Of a DNA stretch of 64,000 nt, positions 34,632 through 46,020 are shown one piece after another. The notes under the pieces were generated by a model, which was not told the DNA's origin, did not search any database, and saw nothing but the letters and a program-made list of their open reading frames with translations. Position 1 is the first letter of the stretch; every line of letters begins with the position of its first letter. The DNA comes from Macrocystis pyrifera (lineage: Eukaryota; Sar; Phaeophyceae; Laminariales; Laminariaceae), in NCBI GenBank assembly GCA_031763025.1, contig JASSKH010000006.1, positions 186,001-250,000 on the forward strand. Reading direction: 5' to 3'. The position numbers and the translations under genes are program-made.

Positions 34632-37318
34632 TTACTCCTCTTGTTGCCCCTCCTCCCCCCATTCCCTTGGACACCACCCACGGGATGCGGATGCGCGGCG
34701 CTGCCTGCTCAGCTCAGCCTCAGCCTCGTGCCACCTCACCATGAACCGTTCGGCTGCTTCCAGGATCCCCCGGTACCACTTCCCCGCCTTTTTTGCAGCA
34801 GTGGGCCACAGTGCGGTCTCAACTCCAAACACCAAGGGAGCAAGTTCCGTTGACCCTTCGGTGGCGCGGAACTCCCTAAGGTCTTCGACTACGCATCTAT
34901 GCCAAGTCTTAACCTGTCCGCCAGGTCTCGGGTTCTCCCCACCAGCAATCGTCCCGAACATCACCCGGCTAGGTAATCGATCCTTGCTTTGCCGTGCCAC
35001 CCCCCCCGCGAAGAAGAGACGCCGTTTGCGGATGGTCGTTTCGATGCTCTCGCAACGTGTCATCTTGAGGGCCTTCGCGTACGAGAGGGTGGCATGGTCA
35101 GTACGAAGTCGGCGTTGGAAGCCAATGACTCGCAACAGAACTTGGTGGTGAGCCGTTCGAAGCTTGGCAAAGTGTTCCGCTCTGAGGGTCCACGTCACAC
35201 ACCCGTAGAGCAGGGTCTCAATCACCTCGGCCTTCAGCATTCGGACTTTCAGGCTAAGGGGGGCGGTCGTCCTATCATACAGCTCCGGGCCGAACCGTTT
35301 GAGGCATGCTCGCATGAGACGGATCCGTCGGTCGATTTCGAGCGAGAGGTCAGCATTTTCGTGGATAACGCCGCCTAGGTACAAGAACTGGGCCGTCTGC
35401 TTATACCTCTGGCCTGCTGCTTCGATAACGAGCGGTGGTGCGAGGGTTTTCTGGTCTGGCGTTTGTAGAAGCATAGTCTCTGTCTTCTTTTCCGACACCG
35501 TAAGGCCTGCTGCTTCGAAGACAGTCACGATGACTGTCATCATTTTCGCGAGCCCTTCAGCCGACTTCGAGACAATCCCTGCGTCATCGGCGTACAACAT
35601 GCCCCATACAGCCCTTCGCACGTACGTCAACGGCTCCTGCTCCTCCGTCCCGGCTACTCCAGCATCACTAAGTTGGACCAAATCCCTTACGATTGCTTCG
35701 TCATGGCTAAAGCGTACTAGTACGACGTGCAACGCAGCAGCGAAAAATACGTTGAACAGTAACGGTGACAGCACACAGCCTTGCCGCAGCCCCTGCGTGA
35801 CATCAAACCATTCCGAGTGCTCGCCGTCATCCGTACGCACGCGAGCCCGCATGCCATCGTGGAAATTACGGATAATTCTCAGCATCTTGGTTGGTACGCC
35901 AAAACGTGTGAGTACTTCCCATAACAGCTCTCGGTCGACAGAGTCGTACGCTTTCTGCAGATCGATGAAGCACAAGTACAGGGGGATTTTCCTCTGTCTT
36001 CCAAGCTCTTGCAACCGGCGCACGACGAACAACATATCAATCGTTGATCGTGCGGGGCGGAAGCCGCACTGTTCCTCCGGGAGTAATTCCTCGGTCTCGC
36101 AGTAGTTGCTGAGGCGCGACGCGACGATTTTCAACAAGACTTTGCCTGCGTGGGCAACCAGCGAAATCCCTCTGTAGTTGTTGCAATCAGTTCGGTCCTT
36201 CTTTTTGTGAAGGACCTTGATGATCGCGTCTTTCCATTGCTGGGGGACTTCTCCTGTTACCCAAACATTGACAAGGATGTTGTGAAAGCACTGGGCGAAT
36301 GCGGGGTGGTCGATTTTCAGGAGTTCGGCCGGGAGACCATCTGGCCCGACAGCTTTCCAGTTTGACATCCCCTTAAGTGCTTCCGTCATCTCGTCCATGG
36401 ATGGTTCATCTCCGAGCGACAGTTTAAGCGGTCGTGGTGGCAAGAGGTCGATGATCGTGGGATCGAGTTTAAGCGATTTCGTGTTCAAAAGTTTGTGGTA
36501 AAACCTCCCCCACCGTTCACGAATTCGCACCTTATCCCGCAACAGCGTGCCATCCTCGTCCCTAATGAACTGTTCGCTTCTCGCTTTAGTCCCTTCCAAT
36601 CCTACCGTACTTTTAAGGTGCTTGTAAAAGCCTCTCTGGTCGTTGTTCGCTAGTAGTCGTTCGGTTTCAGCGAGGTACGCTTCGAAGTACGCATGCAGTC
36701 CTGCGGCAATCACCTTCTGCAGGTTCGCACACGCAGATCTCAGTGTCTTCCACGCGGTTCTATCCTGGGGGTGGGCAAGCAAGAATTGCCGTGCATCCTC
36801 CCTCGCTGTCCATGCTAACATGAATGCGGTCACGGTTTCGGCAGACTCACACCATCCATGTCTGCGGTGGCGACGTGGAGGGGGTGGTACCTCTTTTTCG
36901 ACCGCATCAATAATAGCCGCAGTGAAAAACTCAACCATGCCAGACGTATTACGGGGATGGTTAGGCTGGTTGAGAGTGGAGACGACCCTCGCGACTACTC
37001 GTTCACGACACTTTCCATCGGACATAAAAAGCTGCCTGTCGAACTCTCGGCGTTTTGTCGGTCTACGTATTTGTCTGTTGGACGCAAAGTGACCACTGAG
37101 TCGGACTTTGACATACAAGATGTTGTGGTCTGAGTCAGCCTTAGCTGGGGCAGGAGGCTGTGGGACGACTTTAACATCTTGTACTCTAGGTCGATGGGCT
37201 TGACGGGTTAGGATGTAGTCGATCCGCTTACGGTCACTCGGGCTGGTGCCGTTGTGTGTATGCGAAATCCCACCCTTGCGCGTGCTGAAAAACGTGTTGG
37301 TGAGAGCTAACTTGCAAT
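34632..37318 (-). CDS. LINE reverse transcriptase region (copy B)
   Basis: This part of the LINE protein copies element RNA into DNA at the nicked target (target-primed reverse transcription). The frame is open from 37318 to the stop at 34632. It begins with the end of the endonuclease, including SDHNIL with the catalytic Asp-His. Counting from Leu 37118: NYRGISL at about 314, motif [13 protein letters not shown] at about 384, motif [16 protein letters not shown] at about 442, motif C YADD at about 509. About 40 residues separate motifs B and C, more than is usual. The C-terminal part has no clear zinc knuckle. Motif order and the short-repeat tail fit the RTE group. No proper start exists here because the nested insertion cuts it from its N-terminus. 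Confidence 0.88.
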
Positions 37319-37589
37319 TGTTGTTTTCTTCACATTAAACGTTCTTTCTACGCGTCGACATCCAGCACAACCTGTGTCCGTGCCGATTCTTCAAACCTAG
37401 AGAGATACAAGTTCTGTGGTCACAAAGCTACGCCACAGAGATACTACGTTGCCACGTATGTAATGCAATGCCATGTCATCATACTGCGTACGACAGGCAC
37501 GACATACACATTCCATGACTTAGAAAAACAAAAACGAAACAAAGAGAAAAAACAAAAACAAAAACAAAGACAATTCGAAAGAGAAAAGA

Positions 37590-37637
<48 letters not shown>

Positions 37638-38160
37638 AAAATATACCTGGTATATGTATATACTTCAGTATAGCAACAAACCATCGTACCCCCACTAGGG
37701 GACGTGGCAGACACTTGAAAAGAACGAGCTGGAAAAAGAAAAAGAAAAAGAAGAAAACACCACTAGTCGTCAACAGAGTAAGACTAAGAACCAAGGTAAA
37801 ATAACAGTCAAACCAAACAAAGCACAAGGCATGCTCCAGGTAGCGGCAGCAGTTTATGGTACGAGTAGCACAGCCAGGGTATCCCTGCTGGCCCGCCTGG
37901 TACCTTGCTACCCTGTCTGCCACCATCGTCCAGCGTTCGTCAACTATGCCCGGCCCCTCGGCGTCAGACAGTACGAAACAAGCAGAGCAGGCTCGTCATC
38001 CACCCACGCCACACGACTCCTTCAATAAGGCTTATCAATCGGAGAAAGGAAGAAATGAAAATCACATAGGGTCACCGCAAAGAAGACAATAAAATGAAAT
38101 AAAAATAAACAAAAACAACAGGAAGACAAAGGAAGACCACGTTCGAACCAGCTGCACCAG
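37319..38160 (-). mobile_element. Nested LINE 3' end inserted in the endonuclease of copy B
   Basis: It starts (minus) at CTGGTGCAGCTGGTTCGAAC and ends at GTGAAGAAAACAA. It is nearly identical to copy B's own 3' UTR, including the long A-rich run. The 5' junction falls at CCACCAA, present in both the target endonuclease and the 3' UTR, so microhomology probably guided it. It is 5'-truncated and non-coding. Confidence 0.85.
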
Positions 38161-39101
38161 TTGGTGGTGGCGAACGACAGGAGTCGTCTGCCATTATCAT
38201 TACGAGCATCACGCCCATATGCTCCAAGCACTCTATTTTCATCATCACCACACCCTTCCATCCTCTGTCCAGTTCGCGCGTTGGCATCCATCAGTACAAA
38301 CAGACACTCTTTCGTCGGGATCTTTTCCACCAAGTCCTCCAGCTTCTGCCAGAAGCTACGTTTCAGTCCAACGTCTTTGGTACAATCAGTTGGAGCATAC
38401 GCGACGACGAAATTAACTGCCTCGTATTTGCTAGCCAGCTCAAAGCGCATAGACATAAGCCGCTCGTCAATGAACTGATGAGTGTACACAGCCTTACTGC
38501 ACAACGATTCCTCTACAGCTAGACCTACTCCGTACAGCCCTTGCCTAGCAGCTGTTGTTTCCTGACCTGAACAGAAAACGCGATACCCTGCCGCACGAAA
38601 CGTCGTGCTACCGGTCCTCCGGGTTTCCTGCAGGCCAATGAAGTCACAGCCGAGTTGCCGTCCCTTCGCCAGTACACTCTCGTCATGTCCGTACCCGTTC
38701 TTCCCCTTTACAGCCAGGGTGCGCACATTGTAGGTCGCTACCGCGACCAGTGCCTCCTTCTGTCTCTTACGAACCTCGCGTGCTGCTTTCTTTGCCAGCC
38801 GACGTGAGGCTCGTCCCCGCCTCCTTTTTTTCTTCTTTTGTTTTTTTTTCTTCTCTATGGCGAAAGTGGCTCTCCGTTTCGTAGCCCGGTACGCGCCTTG
38901 GTTTCCGTTGGCTGGGTGCAGCCGTCCCAGCCAACGCCGACATTCCCATCCTTCCTGTCGTGCATGCATACCCACGCTGTGGCCAGCCTCTCCACTCCCC
39001 CGACTGCCCGTGTAGCGCTCTCTGCTGTGGTGATGTACCCGTCCCGCCAGAGGGATGAACTCCTTGGCGTCGGGGTTAAGAAGAAAAAACATCACCACCA
39101 C
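38161..39101 (-). CDS. LINE endonuclease region (copy B), cut by the nested insertion
   Basis: This is the apurinic-type (EEP fold) endonuclease that nicks target DNA for LINE integration. A basic, lysine-rich N-terminus precedes the domain start VATYNVRTLAVKGKNG. IGLQETRR supplies the catalytic Glu, VAYAPTD and LMDANARTG the Asp-x-Asn site. The frame runs into the nested 3' end after RRLLSFATTN, so the SDH motif is now separated, at 37130. The sequence is closely matched by 55690-56433. Confidence 0.88.
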
Positions 39102-39160
39102 CCCACGCGGTCCTTAAAGCGACCAGGCCACCAGCCGGACCGCGCAAGGTACCCTCTCTA

Positions 39161-40494
39161 CTACGTTGCCACGTATGCAATTCAATGCCATGTCATCATA
39201 CTGCGTACGACAGGCACGACATACACATTCCATAACCTAGAGAAACGAAACGAAACGAACGAAACAAAGAGAAAAAAAAACAAAAACGAAGACACTTCGA
39301 AAGAGAAAAAGAAACAAGAAACAATAAACAGATATATACCTGGTATACGTACATATAGCAACAAACCATCGTACCCCCCCCGCAGGGGATCTAGCAGACA
39401 CTTGAAAAGGGCTAGAAAAAAAAAGGAAAAAGAGGAAACACCATTATTTTTGTTTTCTTTTTTTTTTTTTTTCATCATCACTTTTACTTTCCAGCCCACT
39501 CGTAGGAGGTTTTACCCTCGACGATCTTCTGGACAAACCGTGGTCACAGGTGTCGTCCCTTCTCCCCCTCGGTACGTGCCTTTAGTTTTTATCGCGCATA
39601 GGGTTCAGCATTCCCACTGCCCGTCGATTTTCATCGAATGTACAGCTAACTCACGCTCTCGCGCTTTCCGCTAATCAATTTTATGCAAGAAAAAGTCCCT
39701 ACGAGCATGCACTCGGTGAGACTCGAACTCACGAAATTGATCTTGACAGGTTCGCGGACCACCTACCAAGCCACCGGGGACGCCGGCTTTAATAGTCGTC
39801 AACAGAGTAAGACTAAGAACCAAAGGAAAATAACAGGCGAACCAAACAAAGCACAAAGCATCCTCCAGGTAGCGGCAACAGTTTATGGTACGAGTAGCAC
39901 AGCCAGGGTGTCCCTGCTGGCTCTCCTGGTACCTTGCTACCCTGTCTGCCACCATCGTTCAGCGTTCGTCAACTATGCCCGGCCCCTCGGCGTCAGACAA
40001 TACGAAACAAGCAAAGCAGGCTCGTCATCCACCCATGCCACACGACTCCTTCAATAAGGCTCACCAATCGGAGAAAGGAAGAGAAAGAAATATGATGAAA
40101 ATCACATAGGGTCAGCGCAAAAGAAGAAAATAAAAAGAAACAAAAAAAAAAAAAACCAACAGGAAGACAAAGGAAGATCACGTTCGAACCAGCTGCACCA
40201 GTTGGTGGTACGAGTAGTATAGGCATGTTCTACTTCTTAGTCTGCCCGGTACCTGGCTGCCCTACCTGCTATCTCCTTCCTACTTTCGTCCTGCAGTTTC
40301 CCTTCTACTCCTGTTCCCCCCCCTCTCCGCATTCCCTTGGTCGGGTTTTCCGCTAGTCCTCTGGTTGCCCCTCTTCCCACCATTCCCATGGGCACCACCC
40401 ACGGCGGATGCACGGCGCTGCCTACTCAGCTCAGCCTCAGCCTCGTGCCACCTCACGATGAACCGTTCGGCTGCTTCGAGGATCCCCCGGTACG
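39161..40494 (-). mobile_element. RTE-like LINE, 5'-truncated copy (copy D) holding a SINE
   Basis: Minus reading: the last part of the reverse transcriptase (from 40494, [20 protein letters not shown]), then the 3' UTR, interrupted by a SINE at 39444-39793. It stops at GGCAACGTAG next to the 5' end of copy B, without its own (AAC)n tail. Confidence 0.85.
39444..39793 (-). mobile_element. tRNA-derived SINE, copy 1
   Basis: Minus reading: a tRNA-like head with A box TGGCTTGGTAGG (39773-39762) and B box GAGTTCGAGTCTC (39730-39718, flanked by a GTGAG/CTCAC stem), an unrelated body, then GTGATGATGA and an A-rich tail. A second copy lies at 49421-49748. It is transcribed by RNA polymerase III if active, non-coding, and dependent on LINE enzymes. 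The parent tRNA was not identified. Confidence 0.82.
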
Positions 40495-42430
40495 GTTGTT
40501 TGCGATCGTGTTTACGTCCATACGAGCAGACGGAAAGCATCGAAAAGCCGACTGGGTGTGACCTTGGAATCGTTTCCCTAGTGCTGATAGGCACGTACAG
40601 TAGATAAAATAATTGCTGACGTGATACTTGCTGTCGGTCTCGAGCATACAGAAGGGGGAGGTAGGCTGACACACACCAACGCCAAAAACTATGCATGGAA
40701 TCTGAGTTGTGATGTATTGGGTCTGCTTCAGTTAGCTCGAGTACTACCTGCGGTGGGCTGCATAGGTACGTTTGTCCTGTCAACAGTAGGGCGGTGCCAC
40801 CAAACTCATGTGAAGTCCTGGCAAGGCAAGCAAAAAGTGTCTGCGCTAGCTCCCTGCATTGTCAGGAGCATTCAACTGGTACTGGTCACAGTAGTATCCA
40901 AGGCATCGAGCAGTGCCACAAACACTCGTATCTCCAGGCACTGCTGCACTTATATTAGTAGTTATAGTATCAACACTAATAAGGAGTAGGAGGTTCATGT
41001 CTGATGATGGAAAAAATCGCAAACTGGCGACCTGCAGTGATATGATCACCTGCGAAAAATGAGTCGTCGTTCTTTTTTTTTTTCATATGAACGAAAAGGT
41101 GTGGAAGATCCCGTGAGTAATAACCATTGTAAATGTCCATGATTGTAACAATATTCTAAAAGAAAAAGTGTGTTTTCATCGGGGTGAATACCTACCAGGT
41201 ACTGGTATGATTTTACCATTTGGACATTTTGATAATAATATGATCGTACTGTCGGGGTAAGTATGTGTGTGAGCCTTGGCTTCCCGTTTTTATTTATTTA
41301 TTTGGGATTCTTCTCATTTTCTTTTTCTTGTTCGGTTTGGTTTCTTTGTTGCTTCTCTTTCTTTATGGTGTATTTTGGTTGCTGGCGTATGTATGTATGT
41401 TGTGTCGGCCGCACCTAGTGCGAAGGCATGGTATTGCGTAGGCTATTATGCATTACGGTGTGTTATCTCTGTGTCGTAGTCCGTGACCACGGAACTCGTA
41501 TCTTTCTAGGGTGAAGAATCAGCACGGACACTGGGCTTGCTGGATGTCGACGAGTAGAAGAACGGTTTAATGTGAAGAACACACACACACTGTTTGGTAG
41601 TATTACACCCTCGGGCATATCTCACCAGGTTTCCTCGTACAGCACGTACATACGGCAATGTAATACCGCTGTGCCACCGAGATAGGACTATTATTAGGGA
41701 CATGAAGTAAGCGAGATACAAAGTGTGGTAAGAGCATAGCCCATGCTGGGATGACAAATAATCAGGGCGTGTTTTCAATGTCTATGCTGAACAATCTTGA
41801 AAGGTCAAAGAGTGAGTGAAAACCGCAAGTCTGGCGACCTCAAAAATATATAATGTTAATAGTACACGTCCACGGGCAGCATATGGACGGCGGGCCAGTT
41901 TTGTTTGTTTTGCGCCGCCTAGCCCATATCAGTTCCGGGGGGGGGAGCACGGTTGAAGAAAACAGGGAAGAGACGGCAGACAAGATAGCTACTGCTGTTG
42001 GTATCAGATCGATTAATAGTATATAAAACCTGTCGATGCAACTCGTACCACAAACTGCTGCGGCTGTTGTTCTTCGGTTTGCCTACTATTTCCTTGGTCT
42101 TACTCTGGATGTCGACGAGTAGAAGAACGGTTTAATGTGAAGAACACACACACTCACTCTGTTTGGTATAGCGCGTGTTGTGATACTGCTGTCTATTTTC
42201 CTGGTTCTTGTGTCATCTGCCACATCTCCTCGGGGGGCACGACACGTGGTTTATGTTATACCAGATATGTGTTTCCAAACGCGTACGAAATAGAGTCGTT
42301 TCATTACGTTGACATGTTCGGCCTTGACAACCATACTTCACTTCTATTCGGATCGCATAACCTTGAATCAACCACACATCTTTGCCGATGGGATAATGGG
42401 GCCTGCATAATGTCAACTCCCTAGCTATAC
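40495..42430. other. Mostly unassigned sequence with LINE 3'-end scraps
   Basis: A diverged LINE 3' end (plus) lies at about 41400-41580 (GGATGTCGACGAGTAGAAGA and GGTTTAATGTGAAGAACAC), with a second scrap at about 42108-42150. A hairpin GCAGTGCC / GGCACTGC lies near 40911-40947. No host gene is recognised. Confidence 0.6.
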
Positions 42431-42882
42431 TGTTATGGTTTTAGACCGTTTCAGGAGTTACGACGACTTGCGTTTTTGTATCAGCAGGGGCCGCGTCATT
42501 TACGGCCCCTCCCCCATTTGTGGATTGCCTCTTTCTCTCTCCTCTTCGGCGGTCCTACGTGTTGCCTCGGTCATCGCTCTCGACCGGAGGCTCAAAGCAA
42601 TCAGTTTACCATCTACATACCTGGGAGACCTTCTCCCTAGCGTCAGAAGCACGCTATACCCCTCTGGGACACGTGCGAGCCCACGTCTCGACTCGGTTGG
42701 ATCGTGGCCAGACTTGAGGTTGGTCTTATTATTTGTATATTGTAGGCATGTGTTGTAATCCTGCTCTATCCGATATCTGAAGCGGACTGTCAACGGCTGA
42801 TCCTTCGAATAGGCTCATGCCCGTACTGCTTGCCTCATCCTGACACAAGACCTCATGACCTATACGCTCCCGATCCATATCA
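42431..42882 (+). repeat. 5' LTR of the 42-48 kb element
   Basis: This LTR is 452 bp, starts TGTTATGG and ends CCATATCA. An open frame across it (42435-42758) recurs in the 3' LTR only because the LTRs are copies. Confidence 0.9.
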
Positions 42883-42900
42883 TGGTGTCCAATCCGAGAC
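42883..42900 (+). promoter_or_regulatory. Primer-binding site of LTR element 2
   Basis: TGGTGTCCAATCCGAGAC follows the LTR with no gap and is the complement of a tRNA 3' end finishing in CCA. Confidence 0.8.
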
Positions 42901-44327
42901 ACGCGCTTGCACGCACTGGGGATCGTTCTACGCATCCCACTCTGTTTTGTTTTTTTTATTTGTGCGGGACCCTGAGATCTCTGTGGGTTTTATGCACACG
43001 AGGATACGTACAGCAGCAATACGTATAGCATGCGATACTTGCTGCTGTGCTGCTGTACTACAGCAGTATTAAAATAGCAGTCCTGCTGTTTTGTTTTTTA
43101 TTTTTTCGTTTTGCCTCGAATGTTTTCGCTTTGTTTTTCGGGGGAGGCAACGGACACACTCAGGAACATATAATGCCCTGGCGTGTGTCTTATCTCTTGG
43201 TTCTAACGGCTACCCTATCCAGTTCTGTTTGCCCCTTTGCACTTTGAGGCTTTGTTGGGATGGCACAGGTGGGAGTCCAAAGCTTGCAGCACACTCGTTA
43301 GGCCCCCACCCTTTTCTTTCCACCGGCAGCGATAAAAATGAATGAAAAGCAAAAGCCCGAACGTGATGTGACCTGTGGTTTGTGCAGGCCCGAGTGTGCT
43401 CGCTTTAGTGACTCCCGGGCCGGGTATCCACTTGCCATCTGTCTGTCTGCGCGTCCGCTGCTGTCGCCGTACGCCACTCGTCGCTATCGCGACGCGTGGC
43501 TCTGCATTGCTGCGAACGCGGCACTTGCTCCACTTTCTCTGCTGTGGGCACTACCCACAAGTGCCTGCAGCAGGATTCACGGGGAGATACCTCTTGGTCT
43601 AAATGTACGATTATTTTTACAGAGTAATTACTCTGTACCAGGTATGCATATATTTATGTTGTGCGAGCTACTATTAATACTGTACTAGTGCTGTAGATCG
43701 AGGTCAGGTCTCGAAATGTTGGTTGGTTGCGTTCGACGTGAACATATTATCAAAGATCCAGCTCGTACGACGTACCTTTTGGGTCGAGTTGTGACGTATC
43801 AATACGACAGAAAAATGACTACGATATCAAGATCCTACAGATATCTTGCTTTCCAGTGGTAAAAGTGACAAGTAGGAGCGACCTACTTCGTCAAAGTTGT
43901 TGTCGTTGTTCTCACATTTAATTCATCGCCATAATAAAAAACAATGCAGTTCGTGGTCGCAGGACATGAGAATACCTGGTACCTCGGTAAGGCACTTGTT
44001 AATTATTACTCAAGTATACAGCAGTATAGACCCACCAATAAGAACCTGATGGAAACAAGAAGCTCACTGTTTCAAGGACGCCAAGAAATTGCATCGAGAT
44101 GATGCGCTCCGCGGAAGTTACGTCTTCTTCAATAAATAGTATTATACCCGGTACCTGGTACCTGGTACGTGTTGTTTGTCGCTGTTGGTCCTGTTTGTTT
44201 TCTTATGTATTTCCTCTTGTTTTCGCGCTATACCTTTATGCCCTCATCTGCCATGGTGTCAGTCAGAAAGGAGAGATAGGCCAGTGCCTCGTGGAAAGCG
44301 AATGGTTTCGTCAACTAAGCTTACACG

Positions 44328-44780
44328 GGGTCTGCGCCTATCCTACCTATCTGGCATGCGTTTTGTGTTTATTGGAGATGGGTCTGTGCCTTGTGGGGAC
44401 ATAATTTTGGTCTTGAACCGAGCCTCCACAAGGTCTGTGCCTGTCCGCCTTGCACCTGTTGTTGAGATGGGTCTGTGCCTTGTGGGGACATGGTTATGGT
44501 CTTGAACCGAGCCTCCACAGGGTCTGTGCCTGTCGTACCTGTACCTTTATAATATTTTACGTCTGCGCCTATCCTACCTATCTGGCATGCGTTTTGTTTT
44601 TATTGGAGATGGGTCTGTGCCTTGTGGGGACATAGTTATGGTCTTGAACCGAGCCTCCACAAGGTCTGTGCCTGTCCTCCTTGCACCTGTTGTTGAGATG
44701 GGTCTGTGCCTTGTGGGGACATGGCTATGGTCTTGAACCGAGCCTCCACAGGGTCTGTGCCTGTCCTACCTATGTTAGTA
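44328..44780 (+). repeat. Nested tandem duplication inside LTR element 2
   Basis: A 230-bp block starting GTCTGCGCCTATCCTACC occurs twice (from about 44328 and 44563). Each block contains two 97-bp units with GGGTCTGTGCCTTGTGGGGA and TCTTGAACCGAGCCTCCAC. Confidence 0.88.
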
Positions 44781-45667
44781 TGCTCTCTACAATTGTACTT
44801 CTTTTATTCAGGACAAAAATATTTTCCCTTTTTATTTGTAATTTTTAGGTGCACCTATCCATTTCGTATGCCCGAAGACGGAGAATAAATAATTCTCTCT
44901 ATTTCCAGTACGAAATAATTAAATTGAAATTGGGGTCAATTTAGTTTTATGCATTTCCCACCTGGATCTGGATTGTAATTACTTGTCGATTCGTTTATAC
45001 ATTGTTGGTGTGTTATGCTGCTCTGCTGCTGGTTGCACTGATTTCCGCGTGTATCGGTGCTGATATTCGCGCTTATCTCGTTATGCGGCTCTGCTGCTGG
45101 TTGCACTATTTTTCCCGCTTTCATCGGTACTGACATTTTCATCGTTTTTATGTTCCGTCATCGCAACATGTTTCTGCATTGACGGGCGAGCGGGAGTGGC
45201 GGCCGCATGCATTAATAATTTTCCTAATTCATCTTGTGGGTGCACGCATATTGTATGGGTTTGTCTCAGCTTGGGAGGACCGTTGTTGCTGTCTCCATTA
45301 GGCAGAGAGATAGCAACAAGGTCTCTGGAATACTGAAACGTTCGGCTAATATACCCCCCGCCGCTTCCAGCATGCTGTGCGGGCAGCTAAAGATGAGCAC
45401 TCTCGTATTACCGCGTATATTAAGGTGCTTACCAGCTGTTAATTTGCCGACGTTCCCGTGTTCCACTGTTCGCGTTCTTTGTCTTATCTTGACATTCGCT
45501 TGCCATGCCTGTCTTCATTTCCGCTGCTGTCGCCGTACGCCACTCGTCGATGGCGCGACGCGTGACTCTGCGTCGCTGCGAACGCGGCATCTCTTGTTTT
45601 ATGCTCTGTGTTTGTTTTTTTTCGTTTGTGTGTCTGTTTGACTATTGTTCCATTCCTCGGATAGAGA

Positions 45668-46020
45668 GTGGATGTCCAGAGTGGTTGGGGTCTGCGCCTA
45701 TTGGGACCGTTGTTGCTGCCTCCCATGCTGAAGGGAGACGGCAACCAGCCCCCTCTAGGTCTGTGCCTTAGCCACGGGGCTTTTACCTGTTTGTCGTTTA
45801 GTTTTGTGTCGTTCGTCCGTTTGTTTCTTTGGATGTCCAGAGTGGTTGGGGTCTGCGCCTATTGGGACCGTTGTTGCTGCCTCCCATGCTGAAGGGAGAC
45901 GGCAACCAGGCCCCTCTAGGTCTGTGCCTTAGCCACGGGGCTTTTACCTGTTGTTCGTTTAGTTTTGTGTCGTTCGTCCGTTTGTTTCTTTGGATGTCCA
46001 GAGTGGTTGGGGTCCGCGCC
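45668..46020 (+). repeat. 163-bp tandem duplication inside LTR element 2
   Basis: TGGATGTCCAGAGTGGTTGG followed by GGACCGTTGTTGCTGCC and GGTCTGTGCCTTAGCC is present twice in full, with the start of a third unit at 45993. Differences are few. Confidence 0.9.

Larger units (their letters stand above)
33634..39160 (-). mobile_element. RTE-like LINE, young copy (copy B) split by a nested 3' end
   Basis: Minus reading: 5' UTR from 39160, endonuclease region 39101-38160, an inserted LINE 3' end (37319-38160), reverse transcriptase region 37318-34632, 3' UTR to the (AAC)n tail at 33634. Apart from the insertion, the endonuclease and reverse transcriptase frames look open, so this copy was probably active recently. 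The 5' end abuts another truncated copy at CTACGTTG. Confidence 0.9.

Noticed and set aside
42435-42758. 107-codon frame recurring at 47813-48202, considered as a repeated gene
   Set aside because: It lies in the LTRs and recurs only because the two LTRs are copies.
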